Assembly: GCF_041060425.1 (NCBI RefSeq)
Contig: NZ_JAULBC010000002.1
Coordinates: 248,001-312,000 of the forward strand
Length of the DNA stretch: 64,000 nucleotides
Reading direction: 5' to 3'
Origin: Danxiaibacter flavus
GTDB lineage: Bacteria > Bacteroidota > Bacteroidia > Chitinophagales > Chitinophagaceae
Below are positions 44,376 to 52,822 of this stretch, one piece after another. Each line of letters opens with the position of its first letter. The first letter of the stretch is position 1. Below the pieces are notes generated by a model that made no database searches, was not told the DNA's origin, and saw nothing but the letters and a program-made list of their open reading frames with translations. The position numbers and the translations under genes are program-made.

Positions 44376-45878
44376 ATGCAACGCATATATAAAAAAGCAA
44401 ACTTATTAACAACCGCATTAGCACTACTGCTATTTACAGGCTGTACAAAAGACTTTGAAAGTATTAGTGAAAACCCCAACAACCCCGTTGTTACTGAAGC
44501 TGTTTACTTCATGACAAAGGAAATTGTTTCAACCTGCTATGATTATCAAAGTGACGCTTATATGGACAAGCCTGCGTCAGCAGGGCGTTATATTACGATG
44601 GTAAGAAATGAAGGCAATGATAACTTTGGTTGGACGGCCGCATCATGGGACGGGCATTATCTTCGTCTTACAACAAATAAATCACTGCATGATCAGGCTG
44701 CACTGGAACAAAAAGAGCAATACGTAGCTATTTCAAAGATCTTCTATGCCTTTAATTTTTCTTACATCAGCGATCTTTACGGAGATATTCCTTACACTGA
44801 TGCGTTACATTCAAAAGATCTGAAAATAACTTTGCCGAAATATGACCAGCAACAGGATGTTTATCCCAGCCTGATTAAACTGTTAAAAGAAGCAAATGAT
44901 AGTCTGGCAACAACCACAAAATCTATTGACAAAGCTGCAGATGTGCTTTACGCGGGAGATATCTTAAAATGGAGAAAATTTGCTAACTCTCTTCGTTTAA
45001 GACTGCTGTTGCGTTGCTCTAAAACATATGCTTCCGCAGTTGCTGAAATGCAGGAAATAGCGGGAGATCCTTCAAAATATCCTGTATTCACCTCCAATTC
45101 AGACAATGCAGAATTACCTTACACAACCATCTACAAATGGCCGGGTGGCCCAACAGGTGGCGGTGGTGCATTAACAGATCCGTTTGCTGAATTTATCAAG
45201 CGCAAGCCAAGCAAAGAGATCGTAGATTTTATGACTGAAAGAAGTGATCCGCGTATGCCGGTTTTATTATCAAAGGTTACGGGAGATCCGGCAGATGCAA
45301 CAGTTGATCATAACGATTATGTTGGTGTTCCCAACTCTATAAGCCTGCCATATGCATATAATGGTGGTGATGAGCATATTTCAACCCTTAACCTTGACAT
45401 TTTCTACCAGGATCAGAATCCTTTGGTAAATGCATCGTTAATGACCTATTCAGAAGTGTGTTTCATATTGGCAGAAGCTGCACAACAAAAAGGCGTGACT
45501 GTATCCGGCAAAACTGCCGAAAGCCTTTATTATGAGGGCATTAAAGCCAACATGGATTACTGGCACGTTAGTGCAGATGCGCAAACAGCGTACAAATCTG
45601 TTCCAACGGTTGTTTACGATGGCACATTGAAACAACTCATTGGTCAGAAATGGCTCGCTCTGTTCATTAAAGGCGCAGAAGGCTGGTTTGATTACAGACG
45701 CACAAACGACATTCTTGGTTTTGATCAAAAGATAGGACCTGTTGCAGCACAACATACAATTCCTAAAAGATATATTTATCCGGATGGCGAAAGAAACCTC
45801 AACAGGGCTGAATATGATAAAGCCATCGCCATCTTCGGCGAAGACACCAGGAACACACTGATGTGGTACCTGAAATAA
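44376..45878 (+). CDS. SusD/RagB-like outer-membrane lipoprotein (SusD-like_2 type)
   Basis: 500 residues. Lipobox ALLLFTGCTKDF anchors it at the cell surface as the lid of the SusC barrel. TPR-rich alpha-helical fold: KFANSLRLRLLLRCSKTYAS (the conserved LR-rich helix), SLMTYSEVCFILAEAAQQKG, and C-terminal QKWLALFIKGAEGWFDYRRT with PKRYIYPDGERNLN. These are hallmarks of the SusD-like_2 branch. Starts 20 bases after susC. Binds oligosaccharide for import; specificity cannot be read from sequence. Confidence 0.94.
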   Translation: MQRIYKKANLLTTALALLLFTGCTKDFESISENPNNPVVTEAVYFMTKEIVSTCYDYQSDAYMDKPASAGRYITMVRNEGNDNFGWTAASWDGHYLRLTTNKSLHDQAALEQKEQYVAISKIFYAFNFSYISDLYGDIPYTDALHSKDLKITLPKYDQQQDVYPSLIKLLKEANDSLATTTKSIDKAADVLYAGDILKWRKFANSLRLRLLLRCSKTYASAVAEMQEIAGDPSKYPVFTSNSDNAELPYTTIYKWPGGPTGGGGALTDPFAEFIKRKPSKEIVDFMTERSDPRMPVLLSKVTGDPADATVDHNDYVGVPNSISLPYAYNGGDEHISTLNLDIFYQDQNPLVNASLMTYSEVCFILAEAAQQKGVTVSGKTAESLYYEGIKANMDYWHVSADAQTAYKSVPTVVYDGTLKQLIGQKWLALFIKGAEGWFDYRRTNDILGFDQKIGPVAAQHTIPKRYIYPDGERNLNRAEYDKAIAIFGEDTRNTLMWYLK

Positions 45879-46115
45879 TGTTAGATGTTAGATGTACGAT
45901 GTAAGGTGTATGATGTGTGATGTAGGGTGTATGATGTAGGGTGTACGATGTAAGATGTATATAAATACATCAGATATAAGAACCGATTTTGATATTAATT
46001 TGCCGGGCACCATCCATTGGGGGGACAGAAGTGTCCGGCGTTAATATCTGAAACCTGACACTTTATGCTTATGCGTTATGCCTCATACCTAATACTTCAT
46101 AACCTCACTCTTCCT
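45878..46115. repeat. GATGTACGATGTAAGGTG array and ACCTAATACTT array
   Basis: Directly after susD: TTAGATGTTAGATGTACGATG-type units with TGTATGATGTGTGATGTAGG (45879-45960), and from about 46045 CTGAAACCTGACAC, TTATGCGTTATGCC, CATACCTAATAC units. A small GGGGACAGAAGTGTCCGG dyad is at about 46019. No gene in the 272-base gap. Confidence 0.7.
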
Positions 46116-46150
46116 ATAATTTTCTCAATTCAATTTTCGCCCTTCTCAAC

Positions 46151-48307
46151 ATGACAAGAAAATCTTTACTGACTACAATTGCGTTTGTTATTGCCGGTCA
46201 CTCAGCTTTCGCAGAAAAAGATCTGCCTTTTAAACAAGCAGTGTCCCATAAATACACTAGCACTGATTTCAATGGCAATACCGTACTAAAAAAGGTTGTG
46301 ACAGATTATAACGACAATGTGTATGTGCTTACAGACAAAGGCGTTTACATTCTTAATGAAAACAAATTGGTTAAAGATCTGCGATATACACCGCTTGCAA
46401 AAAAAATTCCCCTGGATATTGCAATACAGGAAGAAGCAGGCCATTTATATTACCTGTATGAAGACCGGGTATTGACAAATGGTTATGCGGGTGTTCCTTT
46501 TAAAAAACTTCCGGCAGGAAAATACAATCGTCTTGCGGTAAAGGCAGATGGAAGTATGCTGCTTGCAGGTAACTCTGCCGCTACTTTATTGAAGGATAAC
46601 CTGATGACAGACATAACACTTCCGCCAGGTAAAATAAAATCGCTGCAAGTTTATAACGGCAACTTTTATGTTTTAAGTGAGCAGGGCGTTTACTACCTTT
46701 CTGGCAATCGCTTTGAAAGTGTTCATAAGACCACAAATGCAAGGTCCGTTACCTTCCGCGATCAGGAGTTGGTTGTAGCAACTGCCACAGGTTATTATGG
46801 CATTAATACAACCACCGGAGACACAAGTTTTCCATTGCAAACAAAAACACCCGCAGAAGGAATTAATGATCTGCAAAACATAAACGGATCAATCTGGGCT
46901 GCAACTGATGATGGCGTGTATATGCGAGAAACATCTGGTTCTTACAGATACTATGCATCAAAAAGATGGCTCAATCAAAATAAATCCATCGATCTTACAT
47001 CTGACAGCAAAGGCAATGTATTTGTACTAACTCCGGACGGACTCAACGAAATCGAATTCAAGGAACAAACACTTGCAGACAAGACTTCTTATTTCCAGGA
47101 CAAAATAAGACAAAGACATATCCGTTATGGCTTCATTTCCGAAGTAACTTTTCAACAACCGGGAGACTTAACAACCGCTCAATTAACTGATACAGATAAT
47201 GATGGGTTGTGGTCCGCTTTTTATCTCGGCAGCCAGGCATTCCGGTATGCAGTTACAAAGGATAAAGTGGCCAAACGTTACGCCATGGAGGCATTTGAGG
47301 CTTTTGAAAGAATTATTTCTGTTAACCCGTTAAAAGGTTTTCCTGCAAGAACGTTTGAACGGACAGGCTATAAACATTCAGATCCTGACAGATGGCACAA
47401 TTCAGCAGACGGCGAATGGGAATGGAAAGGAACTACCAGCAGCGATGAATTTGTAGGATACATTTTTATTGCAGCTGTGTTAAATGAAATGGTTGCCGAA
47501 ACTGAAGGCGAGAAAAAACGTGTTGCGGATTTTCTCGACAAAATCCTCACGCATATCATCGACAACAATTATTACTTAATTGACTTTGATGGAAAACCCA
47601 CATTATGGGGGCGCTGGAATCCGGAATATATTAATTCATTCCCGCATTCAGTAGGCGATAGAAAGCTCGGCAGTACAACTATCATCGCCGGGCTTCAACT
47701 GGGTTATGCACTTACCGGTAAAGAACGTTATAAAACAGAGGCATTCCGCCTGATGAAGGACTACGGATACCTGGACAATATTCTTACACCTTACACAGCC
47801 ATCCAGCCAACCGAAAATATCATACACCAGGGAGTTAATCTTGGTAACGGCGGATGGAACCACTCTGATGATGAAATGGCATTTCTTACCTATTGGGTAT
47901 TGTATCGTTATGCATTTACTGATCAGCTCCGCCAGCAGTTTAAAGATGTCATCAACGACCACTGGAAAATAGAAGCGCCCGAAAAAAATCCGGTATGGAA
48001 CTTAGTCACCTTGGGAACAACCGGAACGTTTGATAAAGAAGGAACTATATGGCAGCTCAAAGAATTTCCGATGGACCTGGTTCGTTGGAAAGTTGTCAAC
48101 TCCAAAAGAAAAGATTTGACATTTCTTGAACCCAACTTCCGGAAACAATCCACGAAAGAACTATTACCTGCGGGAGAATATCCGGTACACCGCCACAATG
48201 CCAACGGTTTTAATCTTGATGGTGGCGATGGCGGCAAAACCGAACTGGCAGGCGATGAATACCTTCTTCCCTATTGGATGGCACGTTACCTGAAAGTAAT
48301 TGAATAA
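46151..48307 (+). CDS. Propeller/alpha-helical fusion protein of the glycan locus (copy 1)
   Basis: 718 residues with signal peptide (TIAFVIAGHSAFAE). The first about 310 residues have repeating blades of the two-component-regulator propeller type (VYVLTDKGVYILNENKL, YVLSEQGVYYLSGNRF, IWAATDDGVYMRE, VFVLTPDGLNEIEF). The rest (about 320-718) is a mostly helical domain that I read as (alpha/alpha)-barrel-like: TDTDNDGLWSAFYLGSQAFR, WHNSADGEWEWKGTTSSDEF, RLMKDYGYLDN, YLLPYWMARYLK. The same domain pair recurs at 52823. No kinase domain, so not a classical sensor. Probably a periplasmic glycan-active or glycan-binding enzyme; function not established. Its stop overlaps the next start by one base. 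Confidence 0.8.
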   Translation: MTRKSLLTTIAFVIAGHSAFAEKDLPFKQAVSHKYTSTDFNGNTVLKKVVTDYNDNVYVLTDKGVYILNENKLVKDLRYTPLAKKIPLDIAIQEEAGHLYYLYEDRVLTNGYAGVPFKKLPAGKYNRLAVKADGSMLLAGNSAATLLKDNLMTDITLPPGKIKSLQVYNGNFYVLSEQGVYYLSGNRFESVHKTTNARSVTFRDQELVVATATGYYGINTTTGDTSFPLQTKTPAEGINDLQNINGSIWAATDDGVYMRETSGSYRYYASKRWLNQNKSIDLTSDSKGNVFVLTPDGLNEIEFKEQTLADKTSYFQDKIRQRHIRYGFISEVTFQQPGDLTTAQLTDTDNDGLWSAFYLGSQAFRYAVTKDKVAKRYAMEAFEAFERIISVNPLKGFPARTFERTGYKHSDPDRWHNSADGEWEWKGTTSSDEFVGYIFIAAVLNEMVAETEGEKKRVADFLDKILTHIIDNNYYLIDFDGKPTLWGRWNPEYINSFPHSVGDRKLGSTTIIAGLQLGYALTGKERYKTEAFRLMKDYGYLDNILTPYTAIQPTENIIHQGVNLGNGGWNHSDDEMAFLTYWVLYRYAFTDQLRQQFKDVINDHWKIEAPEKNPVWNLVTLGTTGTFDKEGTIWQLKEFPMDLVRWKVVNSKRKDLTFLEPNFRKQSTKELLPAGEYPVHRHNANGFNLDGGDGGKTELAGDEYLLPYWMARYLKVIE

Positions 48308-50400
48308 TGCTGACAACACGCTTTGCCATACTAACACTCATCTTTGCGCTGATCACTGTTAATTTATTTTCGCAGTTAAACAACATATATAGCATAGTCC
48401 CTAAACCCTTTTCTTTAAACACGAACGGCGAAAGGTTTGCTATTACCAATCAGCTCCGCGTTTCTGTAACCGGTCATCCGGATCACCGGATCTATGCCAA
48501 TGCCAGCAGATTTGTCCGTCGCATGGCTGAAAGAACTGGCATTTTCCTGGATGAACAGGGATTTGTTACGGCTAAGGACACGAACTCAGCTTCATCTGTT
48601 TTAATAGTTATTAAACGGCCCGGGAAATTACAACTACGTGAAGACGAAAGCTACTTCATTCAAATAAATTCAAAGCAGGTACAAGTTCGTGCTGAAACTG
48701 ATCTGGGGGCCATGCATGCATTGGAAACACTGATGCAATTGGTAAGTGCAGACTCCTCTGGATATTATCTGCCCGGACTTACGATCAACGATAAACCCAG
48801 GTTTACGTGGCGCGGCTTGCTGTTGGATCCTGCCCTTCATTTTTTGCCGGTAAATGTTATTAAGCGAACACTGGATGGGATGGCTGCTGTAAAGTTAAAT
48901 GTGCTGCATCTTACCCTATGCAACGACCAGGGCTTCAGGTTTGAATCAAAAATATTTCCACGGCTGCAACAACTGGCATCCGATGGTAATTTTTACACGC
49001 AGGAGCAAATAAAAGATATCGTAAACTATGCCTCCGAAAGAGGCATCCGTGTAGTGCCCGAAGTGGTTGTACCTGCACACACAACAGCCATTCTCGTCGC
49101 ATATCCTGAGCTGGCTACCTTGAAAAAAGAATACACACTGCAGCGTTACTTTGGCGTATTCGATCCGGTTCTCGACCCTACCAATGAAAAGGTGTACACA
49201 TTTCTTTCAAAGCTTTTTACTGAGGTTGCAGGCTTGTTTCCAGACCAGGTATTTCACATAGGCGGAGATGAAAATACGGGCAAAGACTGGAACAATTCGA
49301 GGCAAATCCGCACATACATGCGTGCAAACGGCATTGACTCCGCTGCTGCTTTGCAGACATTGTTCAATAAAAAAATCCTGCCTGTCATCACAAAGAACAA
49401 AAAGACGATGATGGGCTGGGATGAAATATTTCAACCCGGTTTACCGGAAGATGTCATTATACAATCATGGCGCGGCAAACAGGCGTTTTATGAGTCTGTA
49501 AAAGCAGGTCATGATGCGGTGCTTTCCAATGGCTATTACATCGACCTCATACAGCCTGCCTCCTATCATTACCTTAACGATCCACAACCCGACGATGCTG
49601 ATATTTCAGCTAAACAGGCGCAACATATTCTCGGTGGTGAGGCAACCATGTGGGGTGAACACGTTACTCCGGAGACTGTGGACTCCCGGATCTGGCCACG
49701 CACAGCAGCCATTGCAGAACGGCTCTGGTCGGAAAAAGATGTGAGAGATGTTGATGATATGTATCGCCGGCTGGATATTGTAAGCTTGCAACTTGAACAA
49801 CTCGGACTGTGTCACCTTAGTTTTAAAAACACTATGTTAAGACGTCTCTGTAACGGTTACGATACCAGGGCACTGCAAGCATTAGTTGATGTAATTGAAC
49901 CGCTGAAAATATATGAACGCAACCAGGGCGATACGATGTACACCATTTTTTCACCCTACACAAAACTTGCAGACGTTGCCACGCCCGATCAGGCAGTTCC
50001 ACGCATTTTTACCAAACAGGTAGATGATTTTCTGCAGACTGGTGACAGTACTTTAGAAACAGAGATAAAGCAGCAACTACTTAAATGGCAGAATAACCAC
50101 ATCGCGTTTCTTACGTTGTTGCGCAATTCGCCGGTGTTACAAGAAGCAGAACCTTTATCCCTGCATCTGTCTGAAATTGCAGCTACGGCTCTTGAAGCGA
50201 TTGATCTTATTCAACGCCACGAAACGGCCGGCAAGCAATGGGTTCAGCAAAAAGAAATGCTTCTTGAAACAGCAAAGGAACAAGGGGGGCGATGCGAGCT
50301 ACAAGTCGTTGCACCTATACAGAAGTTAGTAAATGCCGTAAGCGGAGATGCAGAAACTTCTTCAACGGAATCAACATGGCTTGTGAGTACAAGGCAATAA
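48307..50400 (+). CDS. Family GH20 beta-N-acetylhexosaminidase of the glycan locus
   Basis: 697 residues, exported (FAILTLIFALITVNLFSQ). GH20b domain (about 25-150), then the GH20 catalytic barrel: TWRGLLLDPALHFLPV, LNVLHLTLCNDQGFRFE, IRVVPEVVVPAHTTAI and the Asp321-Glu322 pair in FHIGGDENTGKDW. LGGEATMWGEHVTPETV and WPRTAAIAERLWS complete the pattern. The usual HWHLTDDQ is replaced by HLTLCNDQG, so some substrate contacts may differ. The C-terminal about 180 residues (from about 515) are helical and not recognised, making it longer than the 543-residue GH20 at 11867. Translationally coupled (TAATG) to the propeller-fusion gene, implying action on the same glycan. Confidence 0.93.
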   Translation: MLTTRFAILTLIFALITVNLFSQLNNIYSIVPKPFSLNTNGERFAITNQLRVSVTGHPDHRIYANASRFVRRMAERTGIFLDEQGFVTAKDTNSASSVLIVIKRPGKLQLREDESYFIQINSKQVQVRAETDLGAMHALETLMQLVSADSSGYYLPGLTINDKPRFTWRGLLLDPALHFLPVNVIKRTLDGMAAVKLNVLHLTLCNDQGFRFESKIFPRLQQLASDGNFYTQEQIKDIVNYASERGIRVVPEVVVPAHTTAILVAYPELATLKKEYTLQRYFGVFDPVLDPTNEKVYTFLSKLFTEVAGLFPDQVFHIGGDENTGKDWNNSRQIRTYMRANGIDSAAALQTLFNKKILPVITKNKKTMMGWDEIFQPGLPEDVIIQSWRGKQAFYESVKAGHDAVLSNGYYIDLIQPASYHYLNDPQPDDADISAKQAQHILGGEATMWGEHVTPETVDSRIWPRTAAIAERLWSEKDVRDVDDMYRRLDIVSLQLEQLGLCHLSFKNTMLRRLCNGYDTRALQALVDVIEPLKIYERNQGDTMYTIFSPYTKLADVATPDQAVPRIFTKQVDDFLQTGDSTLETEIKQQLLKWQNNHIAFLTLLRNSPVLQEAEPLSLHLSEIAATALEAIDLIQRHETAGKQWVQQKEMLLETAKEQGGRCELQVVAPIQKLVNAVSGDAETSSTESTWLVSTRQ

Positions 50401-50538
50401 TATTTTCTCCACATTACGCAAATATTTGAGTGATGTGGAATAAATTAGTGAAGTCAGAATAATGCAACACATTTACAGCAATATCTCTGATGAAGTGCAT
50501 TATAATATTCTATTGATTGCTTAAAAACAAATTGTCAA

Positions 50539-51984
50539 ATGTCAAAAAACACCAACAAATCGCGCAGGAGTTTTCTAAAAAATACTGCTCTTGGCGCCGC
50601 AGGTTTTATGATCGTCCCCCGTCATGTATTAGGTAAAGGCTTTGTTGCTCCCAGTGACAAACTGATTGTAGCCGGAGTTGGAGCCGGAGGCAAAGGCCGC
50701 TCCGACCTTGCAAATTTCTATAAAAGCGGAAAAGCAGAAATTGGTTTTCTATGCGACGTAGATGACCGCATGGCTGAAGAATCAAGAAAAAGTTTCCCCA
50801 AAGCAAAATATTATAAAGACTGGCGTGAAATGCTGGATAAAGAATCCAAATCATTTGACGCCGTTTCTGTATCTACACCGGACCATACCCATGCGGTAGT
50901 AGCTATGGCTGCAATGCGCAGGAAAAAACATGTATATGTGCAAAAGCCATTAACGCATGATATACATGAAGCGCGTATGCTTACTGAAGCTGCAGATAAA
51001 TTTAAAGTGGTTACGCAAATGGGCAACCAGGGATCTTCCGGTGATGGCGTACGCCAGATGCAAGAATGGTTTGATGCAGGTGTAATTGGAGATGTACATA
51101 CGGTATATATTTTCACCAATCGCCCTATTTGGCCGCAAGGTATTGCATGGCCTTCTGCAAAACCAGCAGTTCCGCAAGGACTTGACTGGGATTTGTGGTT
51201 GGGCACGGCTCCTTATAAAGACTATATTGACAATCTTATACCGGGAAGCTGGCGTGGCTGGTGGGATTACGGTACAGGTGCTTTAGGCGATTTAGGTTGT
51301 CATCTTATGGAAGCACCTTTCAGAATACTGGGTTTACAATATGCACTGGATGTGCAGGCCTCTGTAACCAGCGTATTCACTGCATTTGGTAAACGCGGCT
51401 ATTTCCCCGATAGTTTCCCTCCATCAAGCCATGCTATTCTTACCTTCCCCAAAACAAGCAAAACACAGGGTGAAGTGATTATGCACTGGATGGATGGCGG
51501 TATTAAACCAGAACGTCCCGCCGAGTTAGGCGCAGATGAAGTGTTTGGAGACGGTAATAGCGGTATCTTGTTTGTTGGTACCAAAGGAAAGATGATGGCA
51601 AGTGAATATGCCGCCAATCCAAGATTACTGCCATTAAAAAGGAACGAAGAAGTAAAAATACCCCAAACCATCAAACGTGTGCCCGGCAGCGCCGACGGGC
51701 ACTATGCACAATGGGTTGAAGGCTGTATTGCAGGTTATGGTAATATGGAGCTAAGCTCACCATTCAAAAAAGCCGGCCCGCTTACGGAAGCAATACTTAT
51801 GGCCAACCTTGCTATAAAAGCTGCCGACACTCCTAAACCGAGAGCAAACGGTAAAGGCAATGACTATCCGGGTGCAAATACGAAACTTCTCTGGGATCAT
51901 CAGAATATGCGGGTTACCAACCTGGAAGAAGTAAACCAGTTTGTAAAACGCGAATATCGTAAAGGCTGGACACTAGACTTTTAA
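50539..51984 (+). CDS. Gfo/Idh/MocA-family oxidoreductase with Tat signal
   Basis: 481 residues. The N-terminus carries a twin-arginine signal (SRRSFLKNTALGAAGF), so it is probably exported folded with its NAD(P) cofactor. Rossmann domain: KLIVAGVGAGGKGRSDLANF with IGFLCDVDDRM; KHVYVQKPLTHDIHEARML holds the family's Lys-Pro motif; GGWWDYGTGALGDLGCHLME-type region (about 235-256) is part of the substrate domain. Secreted Gfo/Idh/MocA enzymes of Bacteroidota can oxidise glycosides to 3-keto sugars. The neighbouring DUF1080 gene supports that role here, as inference. Confidence 0.93.
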   Translation: MSKNTNKSRRSFLKNTALGAAGFMIVPRHVLGKGFVAPSDKLIVAGVGAGGKGRSDLANFYKSGKAEIGFLCDVDDRMAEESRKSFPKAKYYKDWREMLDKESKSFDAVSVSTPDHTHAVVAMAAMRRKKHVYVQKPLTHDIHEARMLTEAADKFKVVTQMGNQGSSGDGVRQMQEWFDAGVIGDVHTVYIFTNRPIWPQGIAWPSAKPAVPQGLDWDLWLGTAPYKDYIDNLIPGSWRGWWDYGTGALGDLGCHLMEAPFRILGLQYALDVQASVTSVFTAFGKRGYFPDSFPPSSHAILTFPKTSKTQGEVIMHWMDGGIKPERPAELGADEVFGDGNSGILFVGTKGKMMASEYAANPRLLPLKRNEEVKIPQTIKRVPGSADGHYAQWVEGCIAGYGNMELSSPFKKAGPLTEAILMANLAIKAADTPKPRANGKGNDYPGANTKLLWDHQNMRVTNLEEVNQFVKREYRKGWTLDF

Positions 51985-51989
51985 TAACG

Positions 51990-52030
51990 GAGGCTGCAAA
52001 AATTGTTTTTGCAGCCTCATTTTTTTTGAT
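51990..52030 (+). terminator. Intrinsic terminator after the oxidoreductase gene
   Basis: Perfect GAGGCTGCAAAAA/TTTTTGCAGCCTC stem with loop TTG, followed by a run of T. It sits between the oxidoreductase and the DUF1080 gene, so the two may be partly uncoupled. Confidence 0.85.
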
Positions 52031-52049
52031 CTCCCACTAAAATTTTATT

Positions 52050-52709
52050 GTGAAAAAAAACATTTTCTTTTTAGCGTCAATTATATTGTTTGCCGCCTGC
52101 AGCAGTCCCAAAAAGATAGCAGGAAGCAATAGCAGCAGCAACGGTAGTAACAGCCAGTGGATCAGTTTGTTCGATGGAACATTGAATGGATGGAAAGAAA
52201 GCGAAGGTCCATCCTTCAGCATCGATAACGGCACGATTAAAGTAGCTGGCAAACGCTCACACCTTTATTATGACGGACCTGTAAACAATCATGATTTTAA
52301 AAATTTTGAGTTCAAGGCACAGGTAATGACTAAGCCCGGGTCAAATTCCGGCGTTTATTTCCATACTGCATTTCAGCAAAAGGGTTTTCCCGACAAAGGA
52401 TTTGAAGTGCAGGTGAATAATTCACATACCGACTGGAAAAGAACTGCAGGTTTATATGACATAAAGGATACATCAGCCACATTTGTAAAGGATGATGAGT
52501 GGTTTGAATTGTATATTAAAGTAGAAGGCAAACACGTTACTACTAAAATTAACGGACAGACCATCATTGATTGGACAGAGCCTGAAGGTGCTCAAGCACC
52601 GAAAGGACATCCTGCCCGTTTAATATCAAGCGGTACGTTTGCGTTCCAGGCGCATGATCCTAAAAGCGTGGTGTATTATAAAGACATCTACGTAAAACCA
52701 TTGCCGTAG
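52050..52709 (+). CDS. DUF1080 lipoprotein (3-keto-disaccharide hydrolase family)
   Basis: 219 residues with lipobox SIILFAACSSPKK; GTG start at 52050. After a Ser/Asn-rich linker the DUF1080 (concanavalin-like) domain spans about 35-219: WISLFDGTLNGWKESEG, FEFKAQVMTKPGSNSGVYFH, GFEVQVNNSHTDWKRTAGLY, DEWFELYIKVEGKHVTTKIN, IIDWTEPEGAQAPKG. Some family members cleave glycosidic bonds of 3-keto-glycosides made by Gfo/Idh/MocA oxidoreductases. The gene next door encodes such an oxidoreductase, supporting a cooperative pair. A palindrome overlaps its stop codon. Confidence 0.92.
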   Translation: MKKNIFFLASIILFAACSSPKKIAGSNSSSNGSNSQWISLFDGTLNGWKESEGPSFSIDNGTIKVAGKRSHLYYDGPVNNHDFKNFEFKAQVMTKPGSNSGVYFHTAFQQKGFPDKGFEVQVNNSHTDWKRTAGLYDIKDTSATFVKDDEWFELYIKVEGKHVTTKINGQTIIDWTEPEGAQAPKGHPARLISSGTFAFQAHDPKSVVYYKDIYVKPLP

Positions 52710-52802
52710 AGACGTTATATATAACGTCTCCACCATGCCTGGCGTCTCGACGGCAGGGACAGGTGGCCAATATGATTAGAGACGCGATGCATCGCGTCTC
52801 TA
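52709..52802. repeat. Two GAGACG...CGTCTC palindromes
   Basis: 52709-52730 is a perfect 22-bp palindrome (GAGACGTTATA/TATAACGTCTC) that shares a base with the DUF1080 stop codon. 52777-52802 is a perfect 26-bp palindrome (TAGAGACGCGATG/CATCGCGTCTCTA) ending 20 bases before the next ATG. The 46 bases between form a weaker dyad (CCACCATGCCTG ... CAGGGACAGGTGG). This resembles short mobile-type palindromic repeats seen scattered in some bacterial genomes. Confidence 0.85.
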
Positions 52803-52822
52803 CCATTTTAAAAAACATCGAA

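Noticed and set aside
46151..48307. Hybrid two-component sensor (HTCS) because of the propeller blades
   Set aside because: No membrane segment, histidine kinase, receiver or HTH domain follows; the C-terminal half is a different helical domain.
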